Below, piece by piece: positions 36,538-49,172 of a stretch of 64,000 nt of DNA. The translations under genes were made by a program, and so were the position numbers. The notes beneath the pieces were generated by a model, which saw nothing but the letters and a program-made list of their open reading frames with translations, was not told the origin of the DNA and searched no databases. The first letter of the stretch is position 1. Each line of letters begins with the position of its first letter. Origin of the DNA: Prunella strophiata (lineage: Eukaryota; Chordata; Aves; Passeriformes; Prunellidae); the NCBI GenBank assembly GCA_036583965.1, contig JAZBQD010000015.1:65874330-65938329 (forward strand). The letters are read 5' to 3'.

Positions 36538-39500
36538 CATGTAATGCACCAATTGACCTGAAGATGGATTTCTCTCAAAGCAACATGGAGTATTTTTATC
36601 TGCCTGCATTTGTAGAAATAAATTTTACAGCACTGCTTTTGGGCAGACAAAAATTAGCAGGCTCTGAGGAGTATCCATATTTCAGTAATTTGTAAAAATT
36701 TAAGAAGTCAGTGTATCAAAGACATGACTTAAGGGACAGCTGGAGGGATAAGAAGTAAGTGGAAACAGACCAGTGCTGGGAATGAAGTTGGGCATTGGGA
36801 AAAATTTCTACTATTTTGCTAAATACTCTTTCAACAGCATCAGCTTTCTGGGGAAAACCAGAGTTTTCTATTGAAAAGCTATTGAAGTAATGTTATGTTT
36901 GGAGCATTTTCTGAAACTCAGCCTTCTAGTCTAGTAATTAAAATTTGCCACAGAGGGAGAACATGCTCTGTTGTTGTTGCTGTTGTCAATTTTTTGTAAG
37001 AAATCTCTCCTCCCCTACCTTCACTGGGGAATGAAAATTTGCACTTGATGCAGAGCTAGAGCAAAAGACAAACAAGGAGAATGACAAAATTAGACAAGTC
37101 AAAGCACCATGATTTTTTTATCTACTCTTTGGTACTTTCTCTTCTTAGCTTCTTGTCACTTTTTTTTTCTACTTTTCAGGGCTCTTCTTTTAGACTATCA
37201 GCTTTTTGCACAGGGACTGCTATTGAGTTTTCACACAGGTTAGCATGTTGTGGTCTTGATTGGCAGAGGGTTAAGGGTTACAGCATATGCCAGTCACTGC
37301 AGAAAGACAGCTGGAAGGAAAGGTCATCTGGACAGGCCTTTGCTATAGGAAACAGTAGAGGAACCCAAACAAGAAGATTGAAGTATTCCAGGCAAAAAAA
37401 TAAAACAAACAAAAAACCAAACAAAAACAGAGTGATTAGAGCCCTTCTTCAGAAAGAGACTTAGGCAAACAACCAGCTGAAAACCATCACAACCAGCACT
37501 CCTGCTGTTTGACCATTTGTCAGGGCCTGGAAAGTATTGTTGCTGAAGGCTGGTAGTTTTGCTACGTGCTGTATTTAGCTCCAGCTTACAGTCTTACATG
37601 CCATCAGCCCCAAGGCAAGCCTGCACATTTGCTAGCTGTACTTGAGCAGTCCTCCTTAGCTTGAGCTCAAGCCCTTGCTTTATGATCTTACTAGGTCTGG
37701 GTGCTTGTTCATGTGTATTTGTAAGGTAGGCTTGATGCTCAGGTGGAAGTGGCATTATTTCTAGAGAAAACAATAGAGATTAATAAGGTAAGGACAGATC
37801 AGACATGACGTTGTCAGCAAGAGACAGGAGCTGATACCACTAGGGTGGCATTTTAAATATACTCTTACATGGTTTATTTGCAAAGAATGAAGATAATGCT
37901 CCAAGAGATGAAGAACTCCACCTGCTCTAGAGATGTAGCTATAGCAACCTCCACATGATTACATTGCTAATCTGCAGGTGTTGAAGAGGCATAGATAGAT
38001 GCTGTTGAGTAATTCAGCTTCAAATAGATACTTTGATCTGCATAACAGCTTGCATTCATGTCCCAAATATGGATCATTTCCAGTTCTGCAATTCTTCCTT
38101 ATAAAAGCAACATTTCTATCCTTTATTTTATAGGAGACTTAAAACTTGCCACTGTTATCTAACAAGGTAATCAGCTCCTTTACTCTTGGGTGAGGCAGGA
38201 GCAGGGGAAAATAAACCTTTTCACTGCCTAAAATGCCCAAATTATTTGTTGCTGTGTTTTGTCCGAGTGACTCCTCAATGGGAACGAAACCAAACAGAAG
38301 AGGAGACTTGTTCTACTTCCCTGTATACATGATGTACTGACAGATCACTTGCATCTTCACATTAAAGACAGTCTATTCCACTGCAGACTCTGGCAGCAGT
38401 ACCAGATCAGGTCATGCTTCATTAGCAGCCACAATACCGTTAAGAACATCAAGCTAAAGTCTGTCCTGCTTTACTCTCCACAAGATGCCATTGAACTTGG
38501 TGGGTTGCCTGGGATGGAAGTCAAGGCAGAATATGGCTCATCATCAAACATCTCCAAAGGAACCTGGACCTTTGATAAGCAAAATCTGAAATTCACTGAT
38601 TCAATAAAGGAAAGGAATAAAGAGCTCCAAGAGAAAAATGACCCTTCATTTTATTCCCCTCCAATCTGCTGGAACATTCCTTTGAAAGGGTAGTTCAGCC
38701 ACACACTCATCATTTCATGAAAGCTGGTTAAGGGTATTTGATGAGGCCTCTAAAGTCTACATCACATGCCCCTTTCCTTCTTTTCCTTTTTTTATTCTAT
38801 TGCCAACTGAACATCCCACAGCCCAGTTTCTGCCCTTGCTTCCTGAAGCATCTACACTGCTCTGCTTCCTGCCCCCATTTCATTTTTGGCTTCACAAGTT
38901 TCTGCACAACAACCTTATTTACTTACCTGAATGACTTTTCCGTTTAAAGAACAACAAATTAAAACAGAAAAGCCATTTGAGATTCACTGGTCAATGTTGA
39001 AAGCTTGCCTTTCTTGTGAAGACCATGCACGTGACATGTGACAGGGAAGTGGACCATGGCACAAGACCCGATGGTTCTGTCCACAGGAGCCTGTCTCATC
39101 TCTTGCCCAGGACACAGCTCTTTCAGAAAATGCTCTCTTGTTGACAAATTCAGACTTTCTTCATTCCTCCCCACAGCTCCCACTGCCTTTCTGCTGCCTT
39201 TACTCCTGCCTCACTGACCCCCTGTCCCTATCTCGGTGTCCTGCATTTTGTTACAGCCCCAGCCCTCTTGCATCCACTGCCCTGGCCATCTGGGCTACCC
39301 CAGCCACCAAGAGCCACCAGGCTCCTCCACCTTCTGCTCTGGAAGTCATTTCAGACTCTGTCCCTGGCTCCTGTGAGTTTTCCTTAGTGCCACCTGTGTG
39401 ACCCTGGCTGGGGGGTTACTCAGCCCTTGCAGGGCTGGGGGACAGATGGAGAGGGGAATCACAGAATCTTGTCTGGAATGAAGGGAAGCAGCACGTTGGT

Positions 39501-42480
39501 TTTTGCTGTGCTGCTCCTGGGTCTCCTGCACTCCAAGCTCTTTGCACTGAACAGATTGGTCCTGCCTGGTCACCCTCTGGTAACCACGCTTCCCACCTCA
39601 GGTGGTCAGGCTGAATCCACAAACTCCTTCTCAGTATGGCCATGTTAATTATACACCTTTCTTATCACTCCTTATTAATTAAATTTTCCATTAATACTCT
39701 GCCTGATATTGATATCAAGTAAACTGGACTATATTTACCTGCATGGTTTCATTTCTATCTGAATTTTTACACAGTATTGACACTGAACTATGAGAATGTC
39801 CTCCTTATTAAAAATATTAATATTAATATTAAGAATTTACATACACAAACTAAAAATATCCTGCATTGACTCATGTGGGCCATTCTTGTGGACCTCACAA
39901 CTTAAAAAATGGGTTTACCCTAGTGAAAATTGTTCAATATCTTTCCTAATTAGTAATGTGTCAGAAAATGCATAACTCCAAATAGAGAGCAGAAATAATT
40001 GTTGAACAGTTTGGGGATTTTCTTCATTGTTATTAATGACTGGGCTGTCTTCAGCTAGTAATGAGTCTATGGCATTGATATTTTTTCTGCTAATATTTAT
40101 ATGTTTTCAAGAAAATCCTTCTTCTTAAACAAAGTCTGACCAGCCATGAATTTTTTTCTGATGTCTTTAGTATCCTTTATCAATTTTCTACACCTCATAA
40201 ACTCTTATTTATATGGATTTTTATTACCTCCCCCTTTTTGCCATATGTTGCATATTGCTTTTTAATTCATTATTCCTGCCTTCGTTCTTCTGCTGAAAGA
40301 GAATGTGCTTTTCACCAATATTATTCAGCTCCTTTACTGTGAAGTAATGGCTTTTTGGCCATTTAATATGTGCTTCTGCCTAACAATTTTTTACACTCAG
40401 TTTCACTTGAAACTTTTTTCCAGTTTGGGAAACTAGTGTCTTTAACTATTGAGTGCATGTGGCACTTGGAGTTACACAGCTTGTCAGGGCAGTGATGGCA
40501 GCAGTCCCTAGGCAGCCTGTTCTTCCTGTTTCAGCAGGAACTTTTCCTTGCTGAAAGAGGACACCAATCTGCACCAGGACTGGGGCTGCAAAGGGCCTCT
40601 CCTCTCTGAAGGACACTGTTTTGGTTTTATAGCTGTGTGCAGTTTCTGAAGCCATCCCCTGACACAGAGGCAGAGCAGGTTTGCTGTCCCTGATGTGCCT
40701 GCCATCCCCAAACCAGTGATGGTAGGGGACTGTGCCACCCTCTCCCCTCACAGCCTGTGCCCTGCCCAGGCAGGTTTTACCCAGCACTTTTAGCACTGCC
40801 ATCATACAGAGCCTCCCAGGTGGTTTCAGCAGGCTACTTACATTGGGCTTTCTTCCCATCAGGGATTACTTTCATTTTCTCCTGCTTGTTTCCCAAATTC
40901 CTCTTAGCTGTCTATAAATGCATGGAAAACAAGGACTCTGACAACACAGAAGATGGGAAGGGTCTCTGGTGAAATAGAAATCCCTGACCCACAGAAACTC
41001 ATGGGAATGGGAAGCTTGGAGGGAGAAAGAGGCTGTCTCAGAGGTCAGGACAGGGTTGAACTGAACTCTCCTTTTTAATTCTCCACCTTGACTGCAAGAC
41101 TTATCCTTCCTCCAGAATTGCTTTTGAGCTGTATTGCTCCCAGATGTGCAGAAGTGCTTTTAGTGAGCCCAAATAGCCTCTCAGTTATCTAGCTGAGAGG
41201 GAAATGTCATATATTGCTGCAGGAAAATCTTAACTTTCTCTCTGTATGTGCATGCTAGTCCATAGCAGAAATAGTTCCATCTACAAAAACATTATTTTGG
41301 GAATCAAAATCAGCACTTTTTCTTGTTTGAATGTGCTATTTTTCACTTTGCTTGGCACTTCAAGTGCAAGGTCATGTGGCAAATCATTACACAAGCAATG
41401 TTTATCTCTGTTTGAAGAAGTCTGTCAAGAATTGATTTGGAAAAGGTTTCGGTTGTGCCTTTTTTTTTTTTACTTGTCAACAGTTCCATTATTCAAAGAC
41501 TATTTATGCAAAATCATTTGTTCTACAGGTATTTTCATTTTAATTGCAGAAAGAAGCCTTGGGGCAGGGGGGAAAGAAAAAATGAATATTTTTGAAGCAG
41601 GAATAGTAGTTTTTTAAATTGTAATGCTAAATTGTGTCTCATCCACACCCATAGATTCTATTGGAAATTAATGGAAATGTTGTTTAGGGATCCCCTGGGG
41701 ATCACTTGGGCAATCCTTGGTGTTGGAGCTGGGACAGCATCAAACCTGGTCAGTCCAGTCTGTGCACTCACTCACACACACACATCTCTGTCTCTGTGTG
41801 CATGCACATACACACCAAATGACAACTTTTATTGGCCTTCACTATTTTTAGTAGTCTTTAAAGCCTTACACAGGTTGCTGTATCTTGGAAATACAGCTTT
41901 TAACACCAGCTGGTTTGAGTCTGCTAAGTGTTTTATCTAGCAGATTAGATTACACACCCCGGGGAAGAGAGTGACTTAACCACATTGTACAGCAGGTAAA
42001 GTGCTTTGGGGTCTGTGTTGTGTCATTAGGACCAATATGAGGAAGCAGCAAGACTTATCTTAATCTTGCTGATTGCCTCAATTAACACAGTCCCTATAGT
42101 GTCCTCCTTGATATCTAATCCCTGCAGTTTCTTGTTCTGTATTTTGCTCTGACAATGTTATCAGATCATTGCTAAGGGTATAAAAGTACATATTAAGCAA
42201 GTGAGGATGTGGTAGTTATTTAGAGAAGCCACACGCTTAATTAGCATGGAAATCAAGCAATGGACTATTAAGACTTTCAGTGTAAGGCAAGAAATGTACT
42301 AGATACAGGCCCTAAAAATAAAAATTAAAAATTAATAAAGAAAAGGAAGGAAAAATGTACAGGAAAGAAGGGTAATTATAAGCAGATTTCAAAAGCTATG
42401 CCATTCACAACAACCTGTCTACTCCTGGCAAACACTTTCATCATGTGGAAATAACTCACACAGCAACATAAGCAAGCAGC

Positions 42481-42500
42481 AAAAAAAAAGGGGGGGGGGG
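42481..42500. repeat. A9G11 homopolymer block
   Basis: Nine A directly followed by eleven G. Such blocks are unstable and prone to sequencing-length error, so the G count should be treated with caution. Confidence 0.9.
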
Positions 42501-44324
42501 TGTCCTCCCACATCTCACACATCCAAGATGTAGTGAAATTATCTCTTACACTCATGGGACTTTTCCTTATTCCTGAGGGCAGCCTCTACTCCCAGAGCAG
42601 CCCAGAGTGCATTCCTCAGTCATGCAAAGACAAATAAACATGAAGATTCAGAGCTAGGGAACTTGATGGAATGATAATCTATATCTTTCCAGCCAATTCT
42701 GCAAGTGATGCCTAGCATAAAGATTACTGTGTTAAGGAAAAAAAAAACCAACAACCACCCTAGCTGAGAAAAAAAAGTCAGTTTGGGAGGCTGACAACCT
42801 TGAACTGGCAATGAGTGCTGCTACCAGAAGCAATCCCGTGGCTGAAATTGCTTTCTGCTCTCTGATGTGCCATCTGATGCTCTGGATGGCTTTCAGCCCG
42901 TGTCCCAGGGCCAGGATGCTGCAGTGAGTGAGCACGACCAGCACAGCAAGAGCACCTGCAGGCCCTTCCTGGGGCAGCAGGGAGGCAGGGAGCACTCCTT
43001 CTCCCTGCAGGTACCCTGCATTGAAACCTCATCTTGAGGATTACATCCCCATCAGCACAAACCCTCTTTCCTCTGAAGGCTCAAAATGCAAGCATCCAGT
43101 TAAGAGATTTTCCTTATTTTTCCTTTTTTCCCCATGCCATCTTAACCACAGTGTGCAATATGGGGTCATGTTTTGTGGAAGAACGGTGGAGAGTGAAATG
43201 TTCATTTCAAACCCTGCATATTTAATCATGTCAATCCCTAAATATTTTATCTGGATCAATCTTTTATATCAGTTCATCACTCACTGGGTCGCTGGGCAGC
43301 TGCCACGAAAGAGCACAGCAGAGGCTCTGATGGTGAGCAACTGCTGCAAAGACTTTTTCCTCCCTTCTTTCCTCTGCCAAAATTTTAAGCAATGTACACC
43401 TGTCTCTGAGCCAGGAAACCCACTCTGTCTTTTGTATTGCCTTTCCTAACTGAATACCTGACTGTATGTTACTGTGAGATGCCAGGGCAGCAACAAAAAG
43501 AAATATTTCTGGAAGAGCAACAGATCTCTACTAGTGTAAGAATATCCCATCCTTGCTGCTCACAATGCAAACAACACCTCATTTGCATGTCTGTAGTTAA
43601 ATGTAAATGGTCTAAGATAAGTCATTGTCAGACCCCTGTAAATATTGATGACTGCTCCAGGACCTGGTTTGTAACCATTTCTTTCTCTTCTGTCACAATC
43701 TGAGGGTGACATATTAGCAGAGATGTGGATGGAGCTTCTGGGAGGGAAAAGAATAGCTTTGCTTAGTAGGTGACAGCAAAAGAAAAGAAGGAAGTTAGGG
43801 AGGAAAATTTCCGGATGAATAATGAATTGAGCCAGGTTGGAGACTGGTGAATCTTAATTAGAAATGTGACATATCATCGGCCTCCCTGCCTTTGTGCTGG
43901 CTGCACTCAAAGGATGCTCAGCACCTGCTGCACGTCCCTGTGTTCCCCACCTCCTGGTGGCTGCAGTGGCAGGGAGGGAGCCTGTTGTGAGGCCAGGTGA
44001 GATGCAGCCACCCAGGCTGGGGACAGCACTACTGCTTCTCTCAGACAGTGAAAGGACAGAGAATGTGCCAGGAAAAATGATGGGAAAAGGTGACTCAGTG
44101 GCCAGCCCACCTCCCTCCTGCACCTCCCTCCTGAGATTATCAGCAGGTCTGGTGAATTGTATTCAGCTTGTCTATTGTGAATAGATCCTGACACTTCTTC
44201 TTTCTGCTTTTATTTTTTTTCCTAATGACAGTTTCAATACTCCTATCCAAGATGTCTTGGTGAAGTGCCTGAAGTTACAAAGGAGGGAGAGAGAACATCA
44301 ATCTGCATCTGCTCTCTCCTGCAG

Positions 44325-44406
44325 AGAGTTGTCATCAGTCATCTTGTCTGGACCAGCAGGTGAGGGACAGTATGACCCAAAGAGCAGCCCCAGAACAAGG
44401 AGACAG
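44325..44406 (+). other. Candidate internal exon (unrecognised)
   Basis: An 82-nt segment between a textbook acceptor (CTGCATCTGCTCTCTCCTGCAG, ending 44324) and a near-consensus donor (ACAG/GTAAGA, 44403-44412). Two of three frames are open throughout, so the coding frame is undetermined. A second donor-like site (CAG/GTGAGG) at 44360 would give a 35-nt exon. No family is recognised and no partner exon was found. It may be a non-coding RNA exon or chance. Confidence 0.25.
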
Positions 44407-44424
44407 GTAAGATTCTCCCAGACT

Positions 44425-44545
44425 GTGCTATGAGAAGGTCACATCCTTAGGCCTCAGTTTCTCTAACTCTAAAATGAGAAAAACACTTATTGTTCCAATT
44501 TATTTCATGTCTTAGAGGAAAAGTACTCACTAAGTGCTATGGTTT
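44425..44545 (+). mobile_element. MIR SINE fragment
   Basis: The segment contains AAGGTCACATCCTTAGGCC, then TCAGTTTCTCTAACTCTAAAATGAGAA, then AAGTACTCACTAAGTGCTATGG. These match in order the central and 3' portions of MIR: the 'cctcagtttcctcatctgtaaaatggg' core and the 'taagtgct' tail. MIR is an ancient tRNA-derived SINE shared across amniotes and rare in birds. Divergence is high, as expected for its age. Confidence 0.75.
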
Positions 44546-47390
44546 TTTATTCTAATGTGACTGTAAAATCATGATGTCTTTATTGCAAAATGATCTTTAA
44601 AACATGAAGCATTAGGATGGTGACTGAAATCATTACTATCAAATTGTTCTGCTTTTGCCCTGTCACATTGATACTTCAAAGTAAAATTGTCCTGTGGGCG
44701 TTTGTAGGATTTTATGAGGACAACTTGTCTTTTCAAACCTTATTCAGGAGGGCAAAAAAGCCTCCAGATGTTTTCTTAATGAAAAAGGGCTAAGGTTTCT
44801 GCCTGCCTAATTCTGAAGCTGTCCTTTAATATTTAAATTCAAAACCCACTAACAATCAATGTGATGAACAATCAACAAAATGAGTCTCCAATTGTTCAGA
44901 AGTGGTGCAGGCAAATGTCCCCACACCTTGGTCCCACCCACGCCTGTTGCTGTCACTGAGACCTTGAAGGTGGGAATGCCATGATGCCCCATCCCTCCCT
45001 CTGCCTGCAGACAGGGAATGAAGGCATCTCTGCTCTCTGGTATGAATGTCTGCTGGCAGGGGCCACATTTCTCTGCTGCTTTGGGGTGCCTGACACCTAG
45101 CACAGGGAAGCCACACTCATGCCACAGCTCTCTTGGGTACAACCACAGCAGAAATACAGTACAAACAAGATGGCACCATGCACTGTGCAGCTGCTGGGCT
45201 TGTAAAGTGTCTGGGTCTCCAGAACTGCCCTGTCTTCTCTGTCCCACAGGCTATACTACCAGCAAGGTTAACAAAGGTCCTGTCCCTCCATCCTCCTCCA
45301 GACTGGGCTGCATTACAAAATCATGTTTCCTCTTCTGACAGAAAGTCCAAAGGTGTTTCAGCAGTCTTGGTGAGTGCACTCTGTTTTGTGGGGACACACC
45401 AGGAGCAGCCTTCCTCCATCAACAGCTCCACTGGAGCAACTTTCTCACTCTCCTTCAACTTGTCACTCCCAGATCTTTCATTTCCTTGCATACACATTTG
45501 GTGGATTATGAACATGCTCGTGGATATCTATGGTTGCCTCATTTTGACCCATTCCACAAGTACCAGGAGGGAAGCTTTCTTCACCTTTTTTTTTTTTTTT
45601 TTTTTTTTTTTCCCAGCCCAGCTATTAAGCAAAAACTGCTAATGGCAAATGTATTTATTTGCTTTTTCACTCTCTCTTTTTTCCCCTGCCAGTTCTCCCA
45701 AATGACCTTGGGATTTGCTAGGCATTTTCCAAACAATTTTGATCAAATGAAAGTGTCTTCAAATGCTACTAATACAACAATGAATTAAATATGTGTGGAG
45801 CTGTTTCACTGGCACAGAACAGTTCTTTCTTGCCCATGTGATTCAACAACTTTTTCCCAACACTGTGTATTTGGAATGGTCCTGGGCTTGACTCTTATAT
45901 CATGTCCAGGAAATTGCTGGATGAGTGCTGGTCAGCACAGGCCAAAATGGGGTAAGGGGCCACCACCATCTTGTGCTTGTGCATACGTGACAGTGTGGCC
46001 ATAGCCACATCTTGTTTTCTCAGATGGATGTATCCAATGGATATGCCTGAAAATCGAACAGAGATGAAAGCCAGAGAGCAGAGAGCCAGGAACCTACACC
46101 AAGTAATCTCCTGACATTGGACAGCCTGGACACAGGACACAGTCCTCACAACAAACTTGATTTCATCAGCTCAGGAATGAGTTGGTAGTGATTGTGAATA
46201 GGGATGCTCCAGGTCTGTGTGGCTGGCCTGACTTTGCTGGCCATTTGCTTGTACAGCACTGCCCATGACTGCTTCACAAAATGTGTAGGAATGTGCTGTT
46301 CCCAGGCCCTCACATCAGAAATTTAAGGCCACTGGTTGTGTCCTGGCAAAGGAGCCACCTCACCATCCTCTCTATCACATGGTCTGGGACCCAGCCCTGG
46401 ATGCTGTGGTAGAGGTCACAGAATGTGCTTTTCAGAAGCAATGATGCAGCTGCTCCTGATTTAAATGGAAAGAGCCTCTAATGGGCTGTAACCCCACCAC
46501 CACCCAGAGTGGGAAGTGCCTGTGGTCCCCAAAAAGTGCAGCCAAAAGGAACTGCACAAAGCTGGCAGAGGGATCCAGTTTTTAAGTGTCTGAACTATAG
46601 AGGACATCCCACATGCAAAGCTGGGGACCACAGCAAGTCACCAGGGACAGGGCAGGAAGAGAAAAGTACTTCTGCCTTTCACTCTTCCTCAGGACTCAAC
46701 AAGTTCATGTCTGGCTCTACAGTCAGATTTTCAAAGTCCACATGAGCAATTTCAGATTTTGAGAAGTTGCTTTCTGCAGGTTTTCAGGGAACCACCCCCT
46801 CCCTCCCTCTTTTGCATAGGTCTATGATACACAGCAACACCTCTAAATTTAATGTCACAAGTGAAGTCCAGTAAAGGAAAGACCCATACTGTGGCTCTGA
46901 AGCAGCTATTGAGTATGACTACTGCCTAGTTTTATGGCAAACAAGTCCATTAGCATTTAAATTGATTCTTAAATATTTTCGTAGAAATTCACAGCAATAT
47001 AAGCCTTAAATCCAGGACTGGTAATATTGTGATTTTTATGTCTAATTTCAGATTTAGTTTTCAGTCCAATAGATTGTAATTATAAGGTCATGAAATTTCA
47101 GAGAGCTGCTTAAAGATGCACAGATTTGTGTTTCACCTTTAATGAGTAAAAGAAAAAATGGAAAAAAAGGAAGCAAGCATTATCCCACGTCCCTGTGCAA
47201 AACTGTTGCCAAATCCTGATATTCTCGGACATATGAGTTATACAGTCTGGTTACAGGGCTGACAAATTAAAAGCTTAGACTGAAGACGTCTTTTAATCTG
47301 TGTAAAGGATACAAAATATAAATTCCTAGCACCTGGACAATCCTGTAAACTGAATGGCACAGATGTCTGTCAGTGAATACCTATATTCTT
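44546..47390. other. Non-coding stretch
   Basis: About 2.8 kb. The only notable items are a 26-T tract and a strong acceptor-like sequence (CTCTCTTTTTTCCCCTGCCAG, ending near 45692) with no paired donor. The open frames around 45.0-45.6 kb are incidental; one owes its length to the poly-T run. Confidence 0.65.
45586..45611. repeat. Poly-T tract (26 T)
   Basis: Twenty-six T followed by CCCAGCCCAG. It may be a reverse-oriented poly-A tail, but the sequence to its right shows no recognisable retrocopy. Confidence 0.9.
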
Positions 47391-47480
47391 AGAATCAGAG
47401 AATCATTAGGGTTGGAAATGACCTCCAAGATCATCGAGTCCAACATTTGGCAGAACACCACCGTATCAATTAAACCACAT
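47391..47480 (-). mobile_element. CR1 LINE 3' end, minus strand
   Basis: AGAATCAGAGAATCATTAGG, GTTGGAAATGACCTCCAAGA and TCATCGAGTCCAACATTTGG form the reverse complement of a CR1 3' terminus, including the decayed octamer repeat. Similarity is lost after about 47480 (CACCACCGTATCAATTAAACCAC), leaving roughly 90 nt. Confidence 0.88.
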
Positions 47481-48359
47481 TGTTCCAAACTTGGTATAAA
47501 ATACAGGTGAAAAAGCTTGAATGGCCTCCATCCAGCCTCTGTACACATCCTATAGGGCTCAGCCATCATGATGTTCTCCATTTGAGAGAACACCTGCTCC
47601 AGCAGTGCCTCTGTCTGGGGGGAAACTGCAGATTGCAGGAGGTAAGTCATGCTAAAAATATGCTGATATTGATGCTGTGTGGACATAAGCAACAGTCTTT
47701 GCCTGTTTCAGCAGTGCACTTCAGGCCATTGGTTGCTCTGATAAATTTCTCCACCCATTCTGGAAACATTAAAAAAATGTTTCATATGGGTACAAAAAGG
47801 CAAAACTCAGCATAAGCCAAACCTGTGTGGCTTTCCAGTGACCTTTGTGATTAGGGAGTATTTTTTCAGTACATTTATTTGATCCTGGTAGTTAATGTCA
47901 CCCCATGTAAATCCTTAAGAGTTTTGTGATTTTGAGAGGTGGGATTTCTCCAGATGTGGTTTCCATGGCTGAGAACTCTGCTGCCACTTAGGTTGGTCAC
48001 GACTGAAATGTGAGAATCTTCAGAGACCAACAAGTTAAAAAAAAGGACACTTAGCAATATTGCTCCTGTGCTTGAATCTGTATTTAATTAGCTTGAGGAA
48101 GATATAAAGGCTGCTTTTTCAGGTGTGAGTTGCTACAAGACCCTGGGGGAAAAGAAAGAAACTATTTAAGGGAAGGAAGTGCTTGTGCTATTACAGCCAC
48201 AGAAGGCTGAGTTCACTCAGTCCTGCACTGTTGACAAGTGCTGATAATGTCATACATTAAACACCCCTTCTCAGGCTTCTTTGGGAGCTCTAACATGGAA
48301 ACAATTTTAGGTGATGAAGTACCATAACAATGACAATCCCACATCTTCAGTATTGCATT

Positions 48360-48386
48360 AAAAAAAAAAAAAAAAAATAAAAAAAG
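48360..48386. repeat. Poly-A tract
   Basis: Eighteen A, one T, then six A. Homopolymer with no associated element identified. Confidence 0.9.
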
Positions 48387-49122
48387 GGTTGAAAAATATC
48401 CTGGTTGAGTATTACTGAAGACATCTGGTTTTGGTGTGAAAAAGGCTAAGTCAAGCTCTACATGTTTCTTATCCATGTAACAAGCATTGCTGCAGGGGAT
48501 GTAAGGGTAGAGAGAAATTACTGTCACCAAATTTTATTTTACTGAGCTAAATCTTCAACACAAAGGGCGTGTTTCTTTTCACCAATAAGAGCTGGACTAT
48601 GAACTGAATGTCAACAGTTCAGCAGAGTGCATTTCACTAAGTGCTAAATTCACTTCCTTGCCAAGGACATGTATCTGTTGATTAAAACACCAGGCTACTT
48701 ACACTGTGTTTGAGTGTTTGATTCCTGTATCACAGGGGATACTGCACAGCCTGAGACACACACATTTCCCCTCCCACTATTCTTCTACAAAACACACTGA
48801 ACTTGTAAAAAATCACAGTTAAACACCTCAGAAAGTTATGTGAATAAACAAGGCTAAATCAAAAACTTACAATCAAATCATCTTGGTGTGATTTAAACTC
48901 AAGGTTACACCCAGGTGTTCCAGGCCATTCGATGCAATCTGTGACTCTGAGCCTTTGAAAAGGAGGCGATCCAAATGGGCCTGTGAAGCTTGCATCTTTG
49001 CTTATCTATATAATTTATTATAAAATATAAATAATTTATTTTCATGAACCTAATCCAAACTTCAGTATAGTCAACAGAAACCTCACCACTGACTTCAAAA
49101 CCAAAACCTATCACATTACCCC

Positions 49123-49172
49123 AAAAAAAAAAAAAAAAAAAATAAAGCCAAACAAAACAAAACAAAACAAAT
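49123..49172. repeat. Poly-A followed by (AAAAC)n
   Basis: Nineteen A, a TAAAGCC interruption, then AAAAC units to 49172. Its composite form resembles a decayed retroelement tail, but no body is recognised beside it. Confidence 0.88.

Larger units (their letters stand above)
36538..44424. other. Non-coding stretch, one candidate exon
   Basis: About 7.9 kb without a recognisable gene. An AAAC-like decayed tract lies at 37395-37431 and a short (CA)n run at 41773-41784. The minus-strand open frame at 42732-42995 has hydrophobic stretches but no recognised family. A splice-flanked candidate exon lies at 44325-44406. Confidence 0.6.

Noticed and set aside
38349..38693. 114-codon plus-strand frame with a protein-like look
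   Set aside because: No recognised family, no good flanking splice signals; insufficient evidence.
39458..39490. AATCACAGAATCTTGTCTGGAATG resembling a CR1 minus-strand start
   Set aside because: Similarity stops after about 25 nt, too short to distinguish from chance.
42928..43449. 173-codon plus-strand open frame
   Set aside because: No domain, biased composition at its start, no splice or promoter context; consistent with chance.
45133..45642. 169-codon plus-strand open frame
   Set aside because: Its end is a polyphenylalanine run from the 26-T tract and the rest shows no family features.
47381..47815. Overlapping open frames on both strands beside the 47.4 kb CR1 tail
   Set aside because: They begin inside or next to CR1 sequence and show no CR1 ORF or other known protein.
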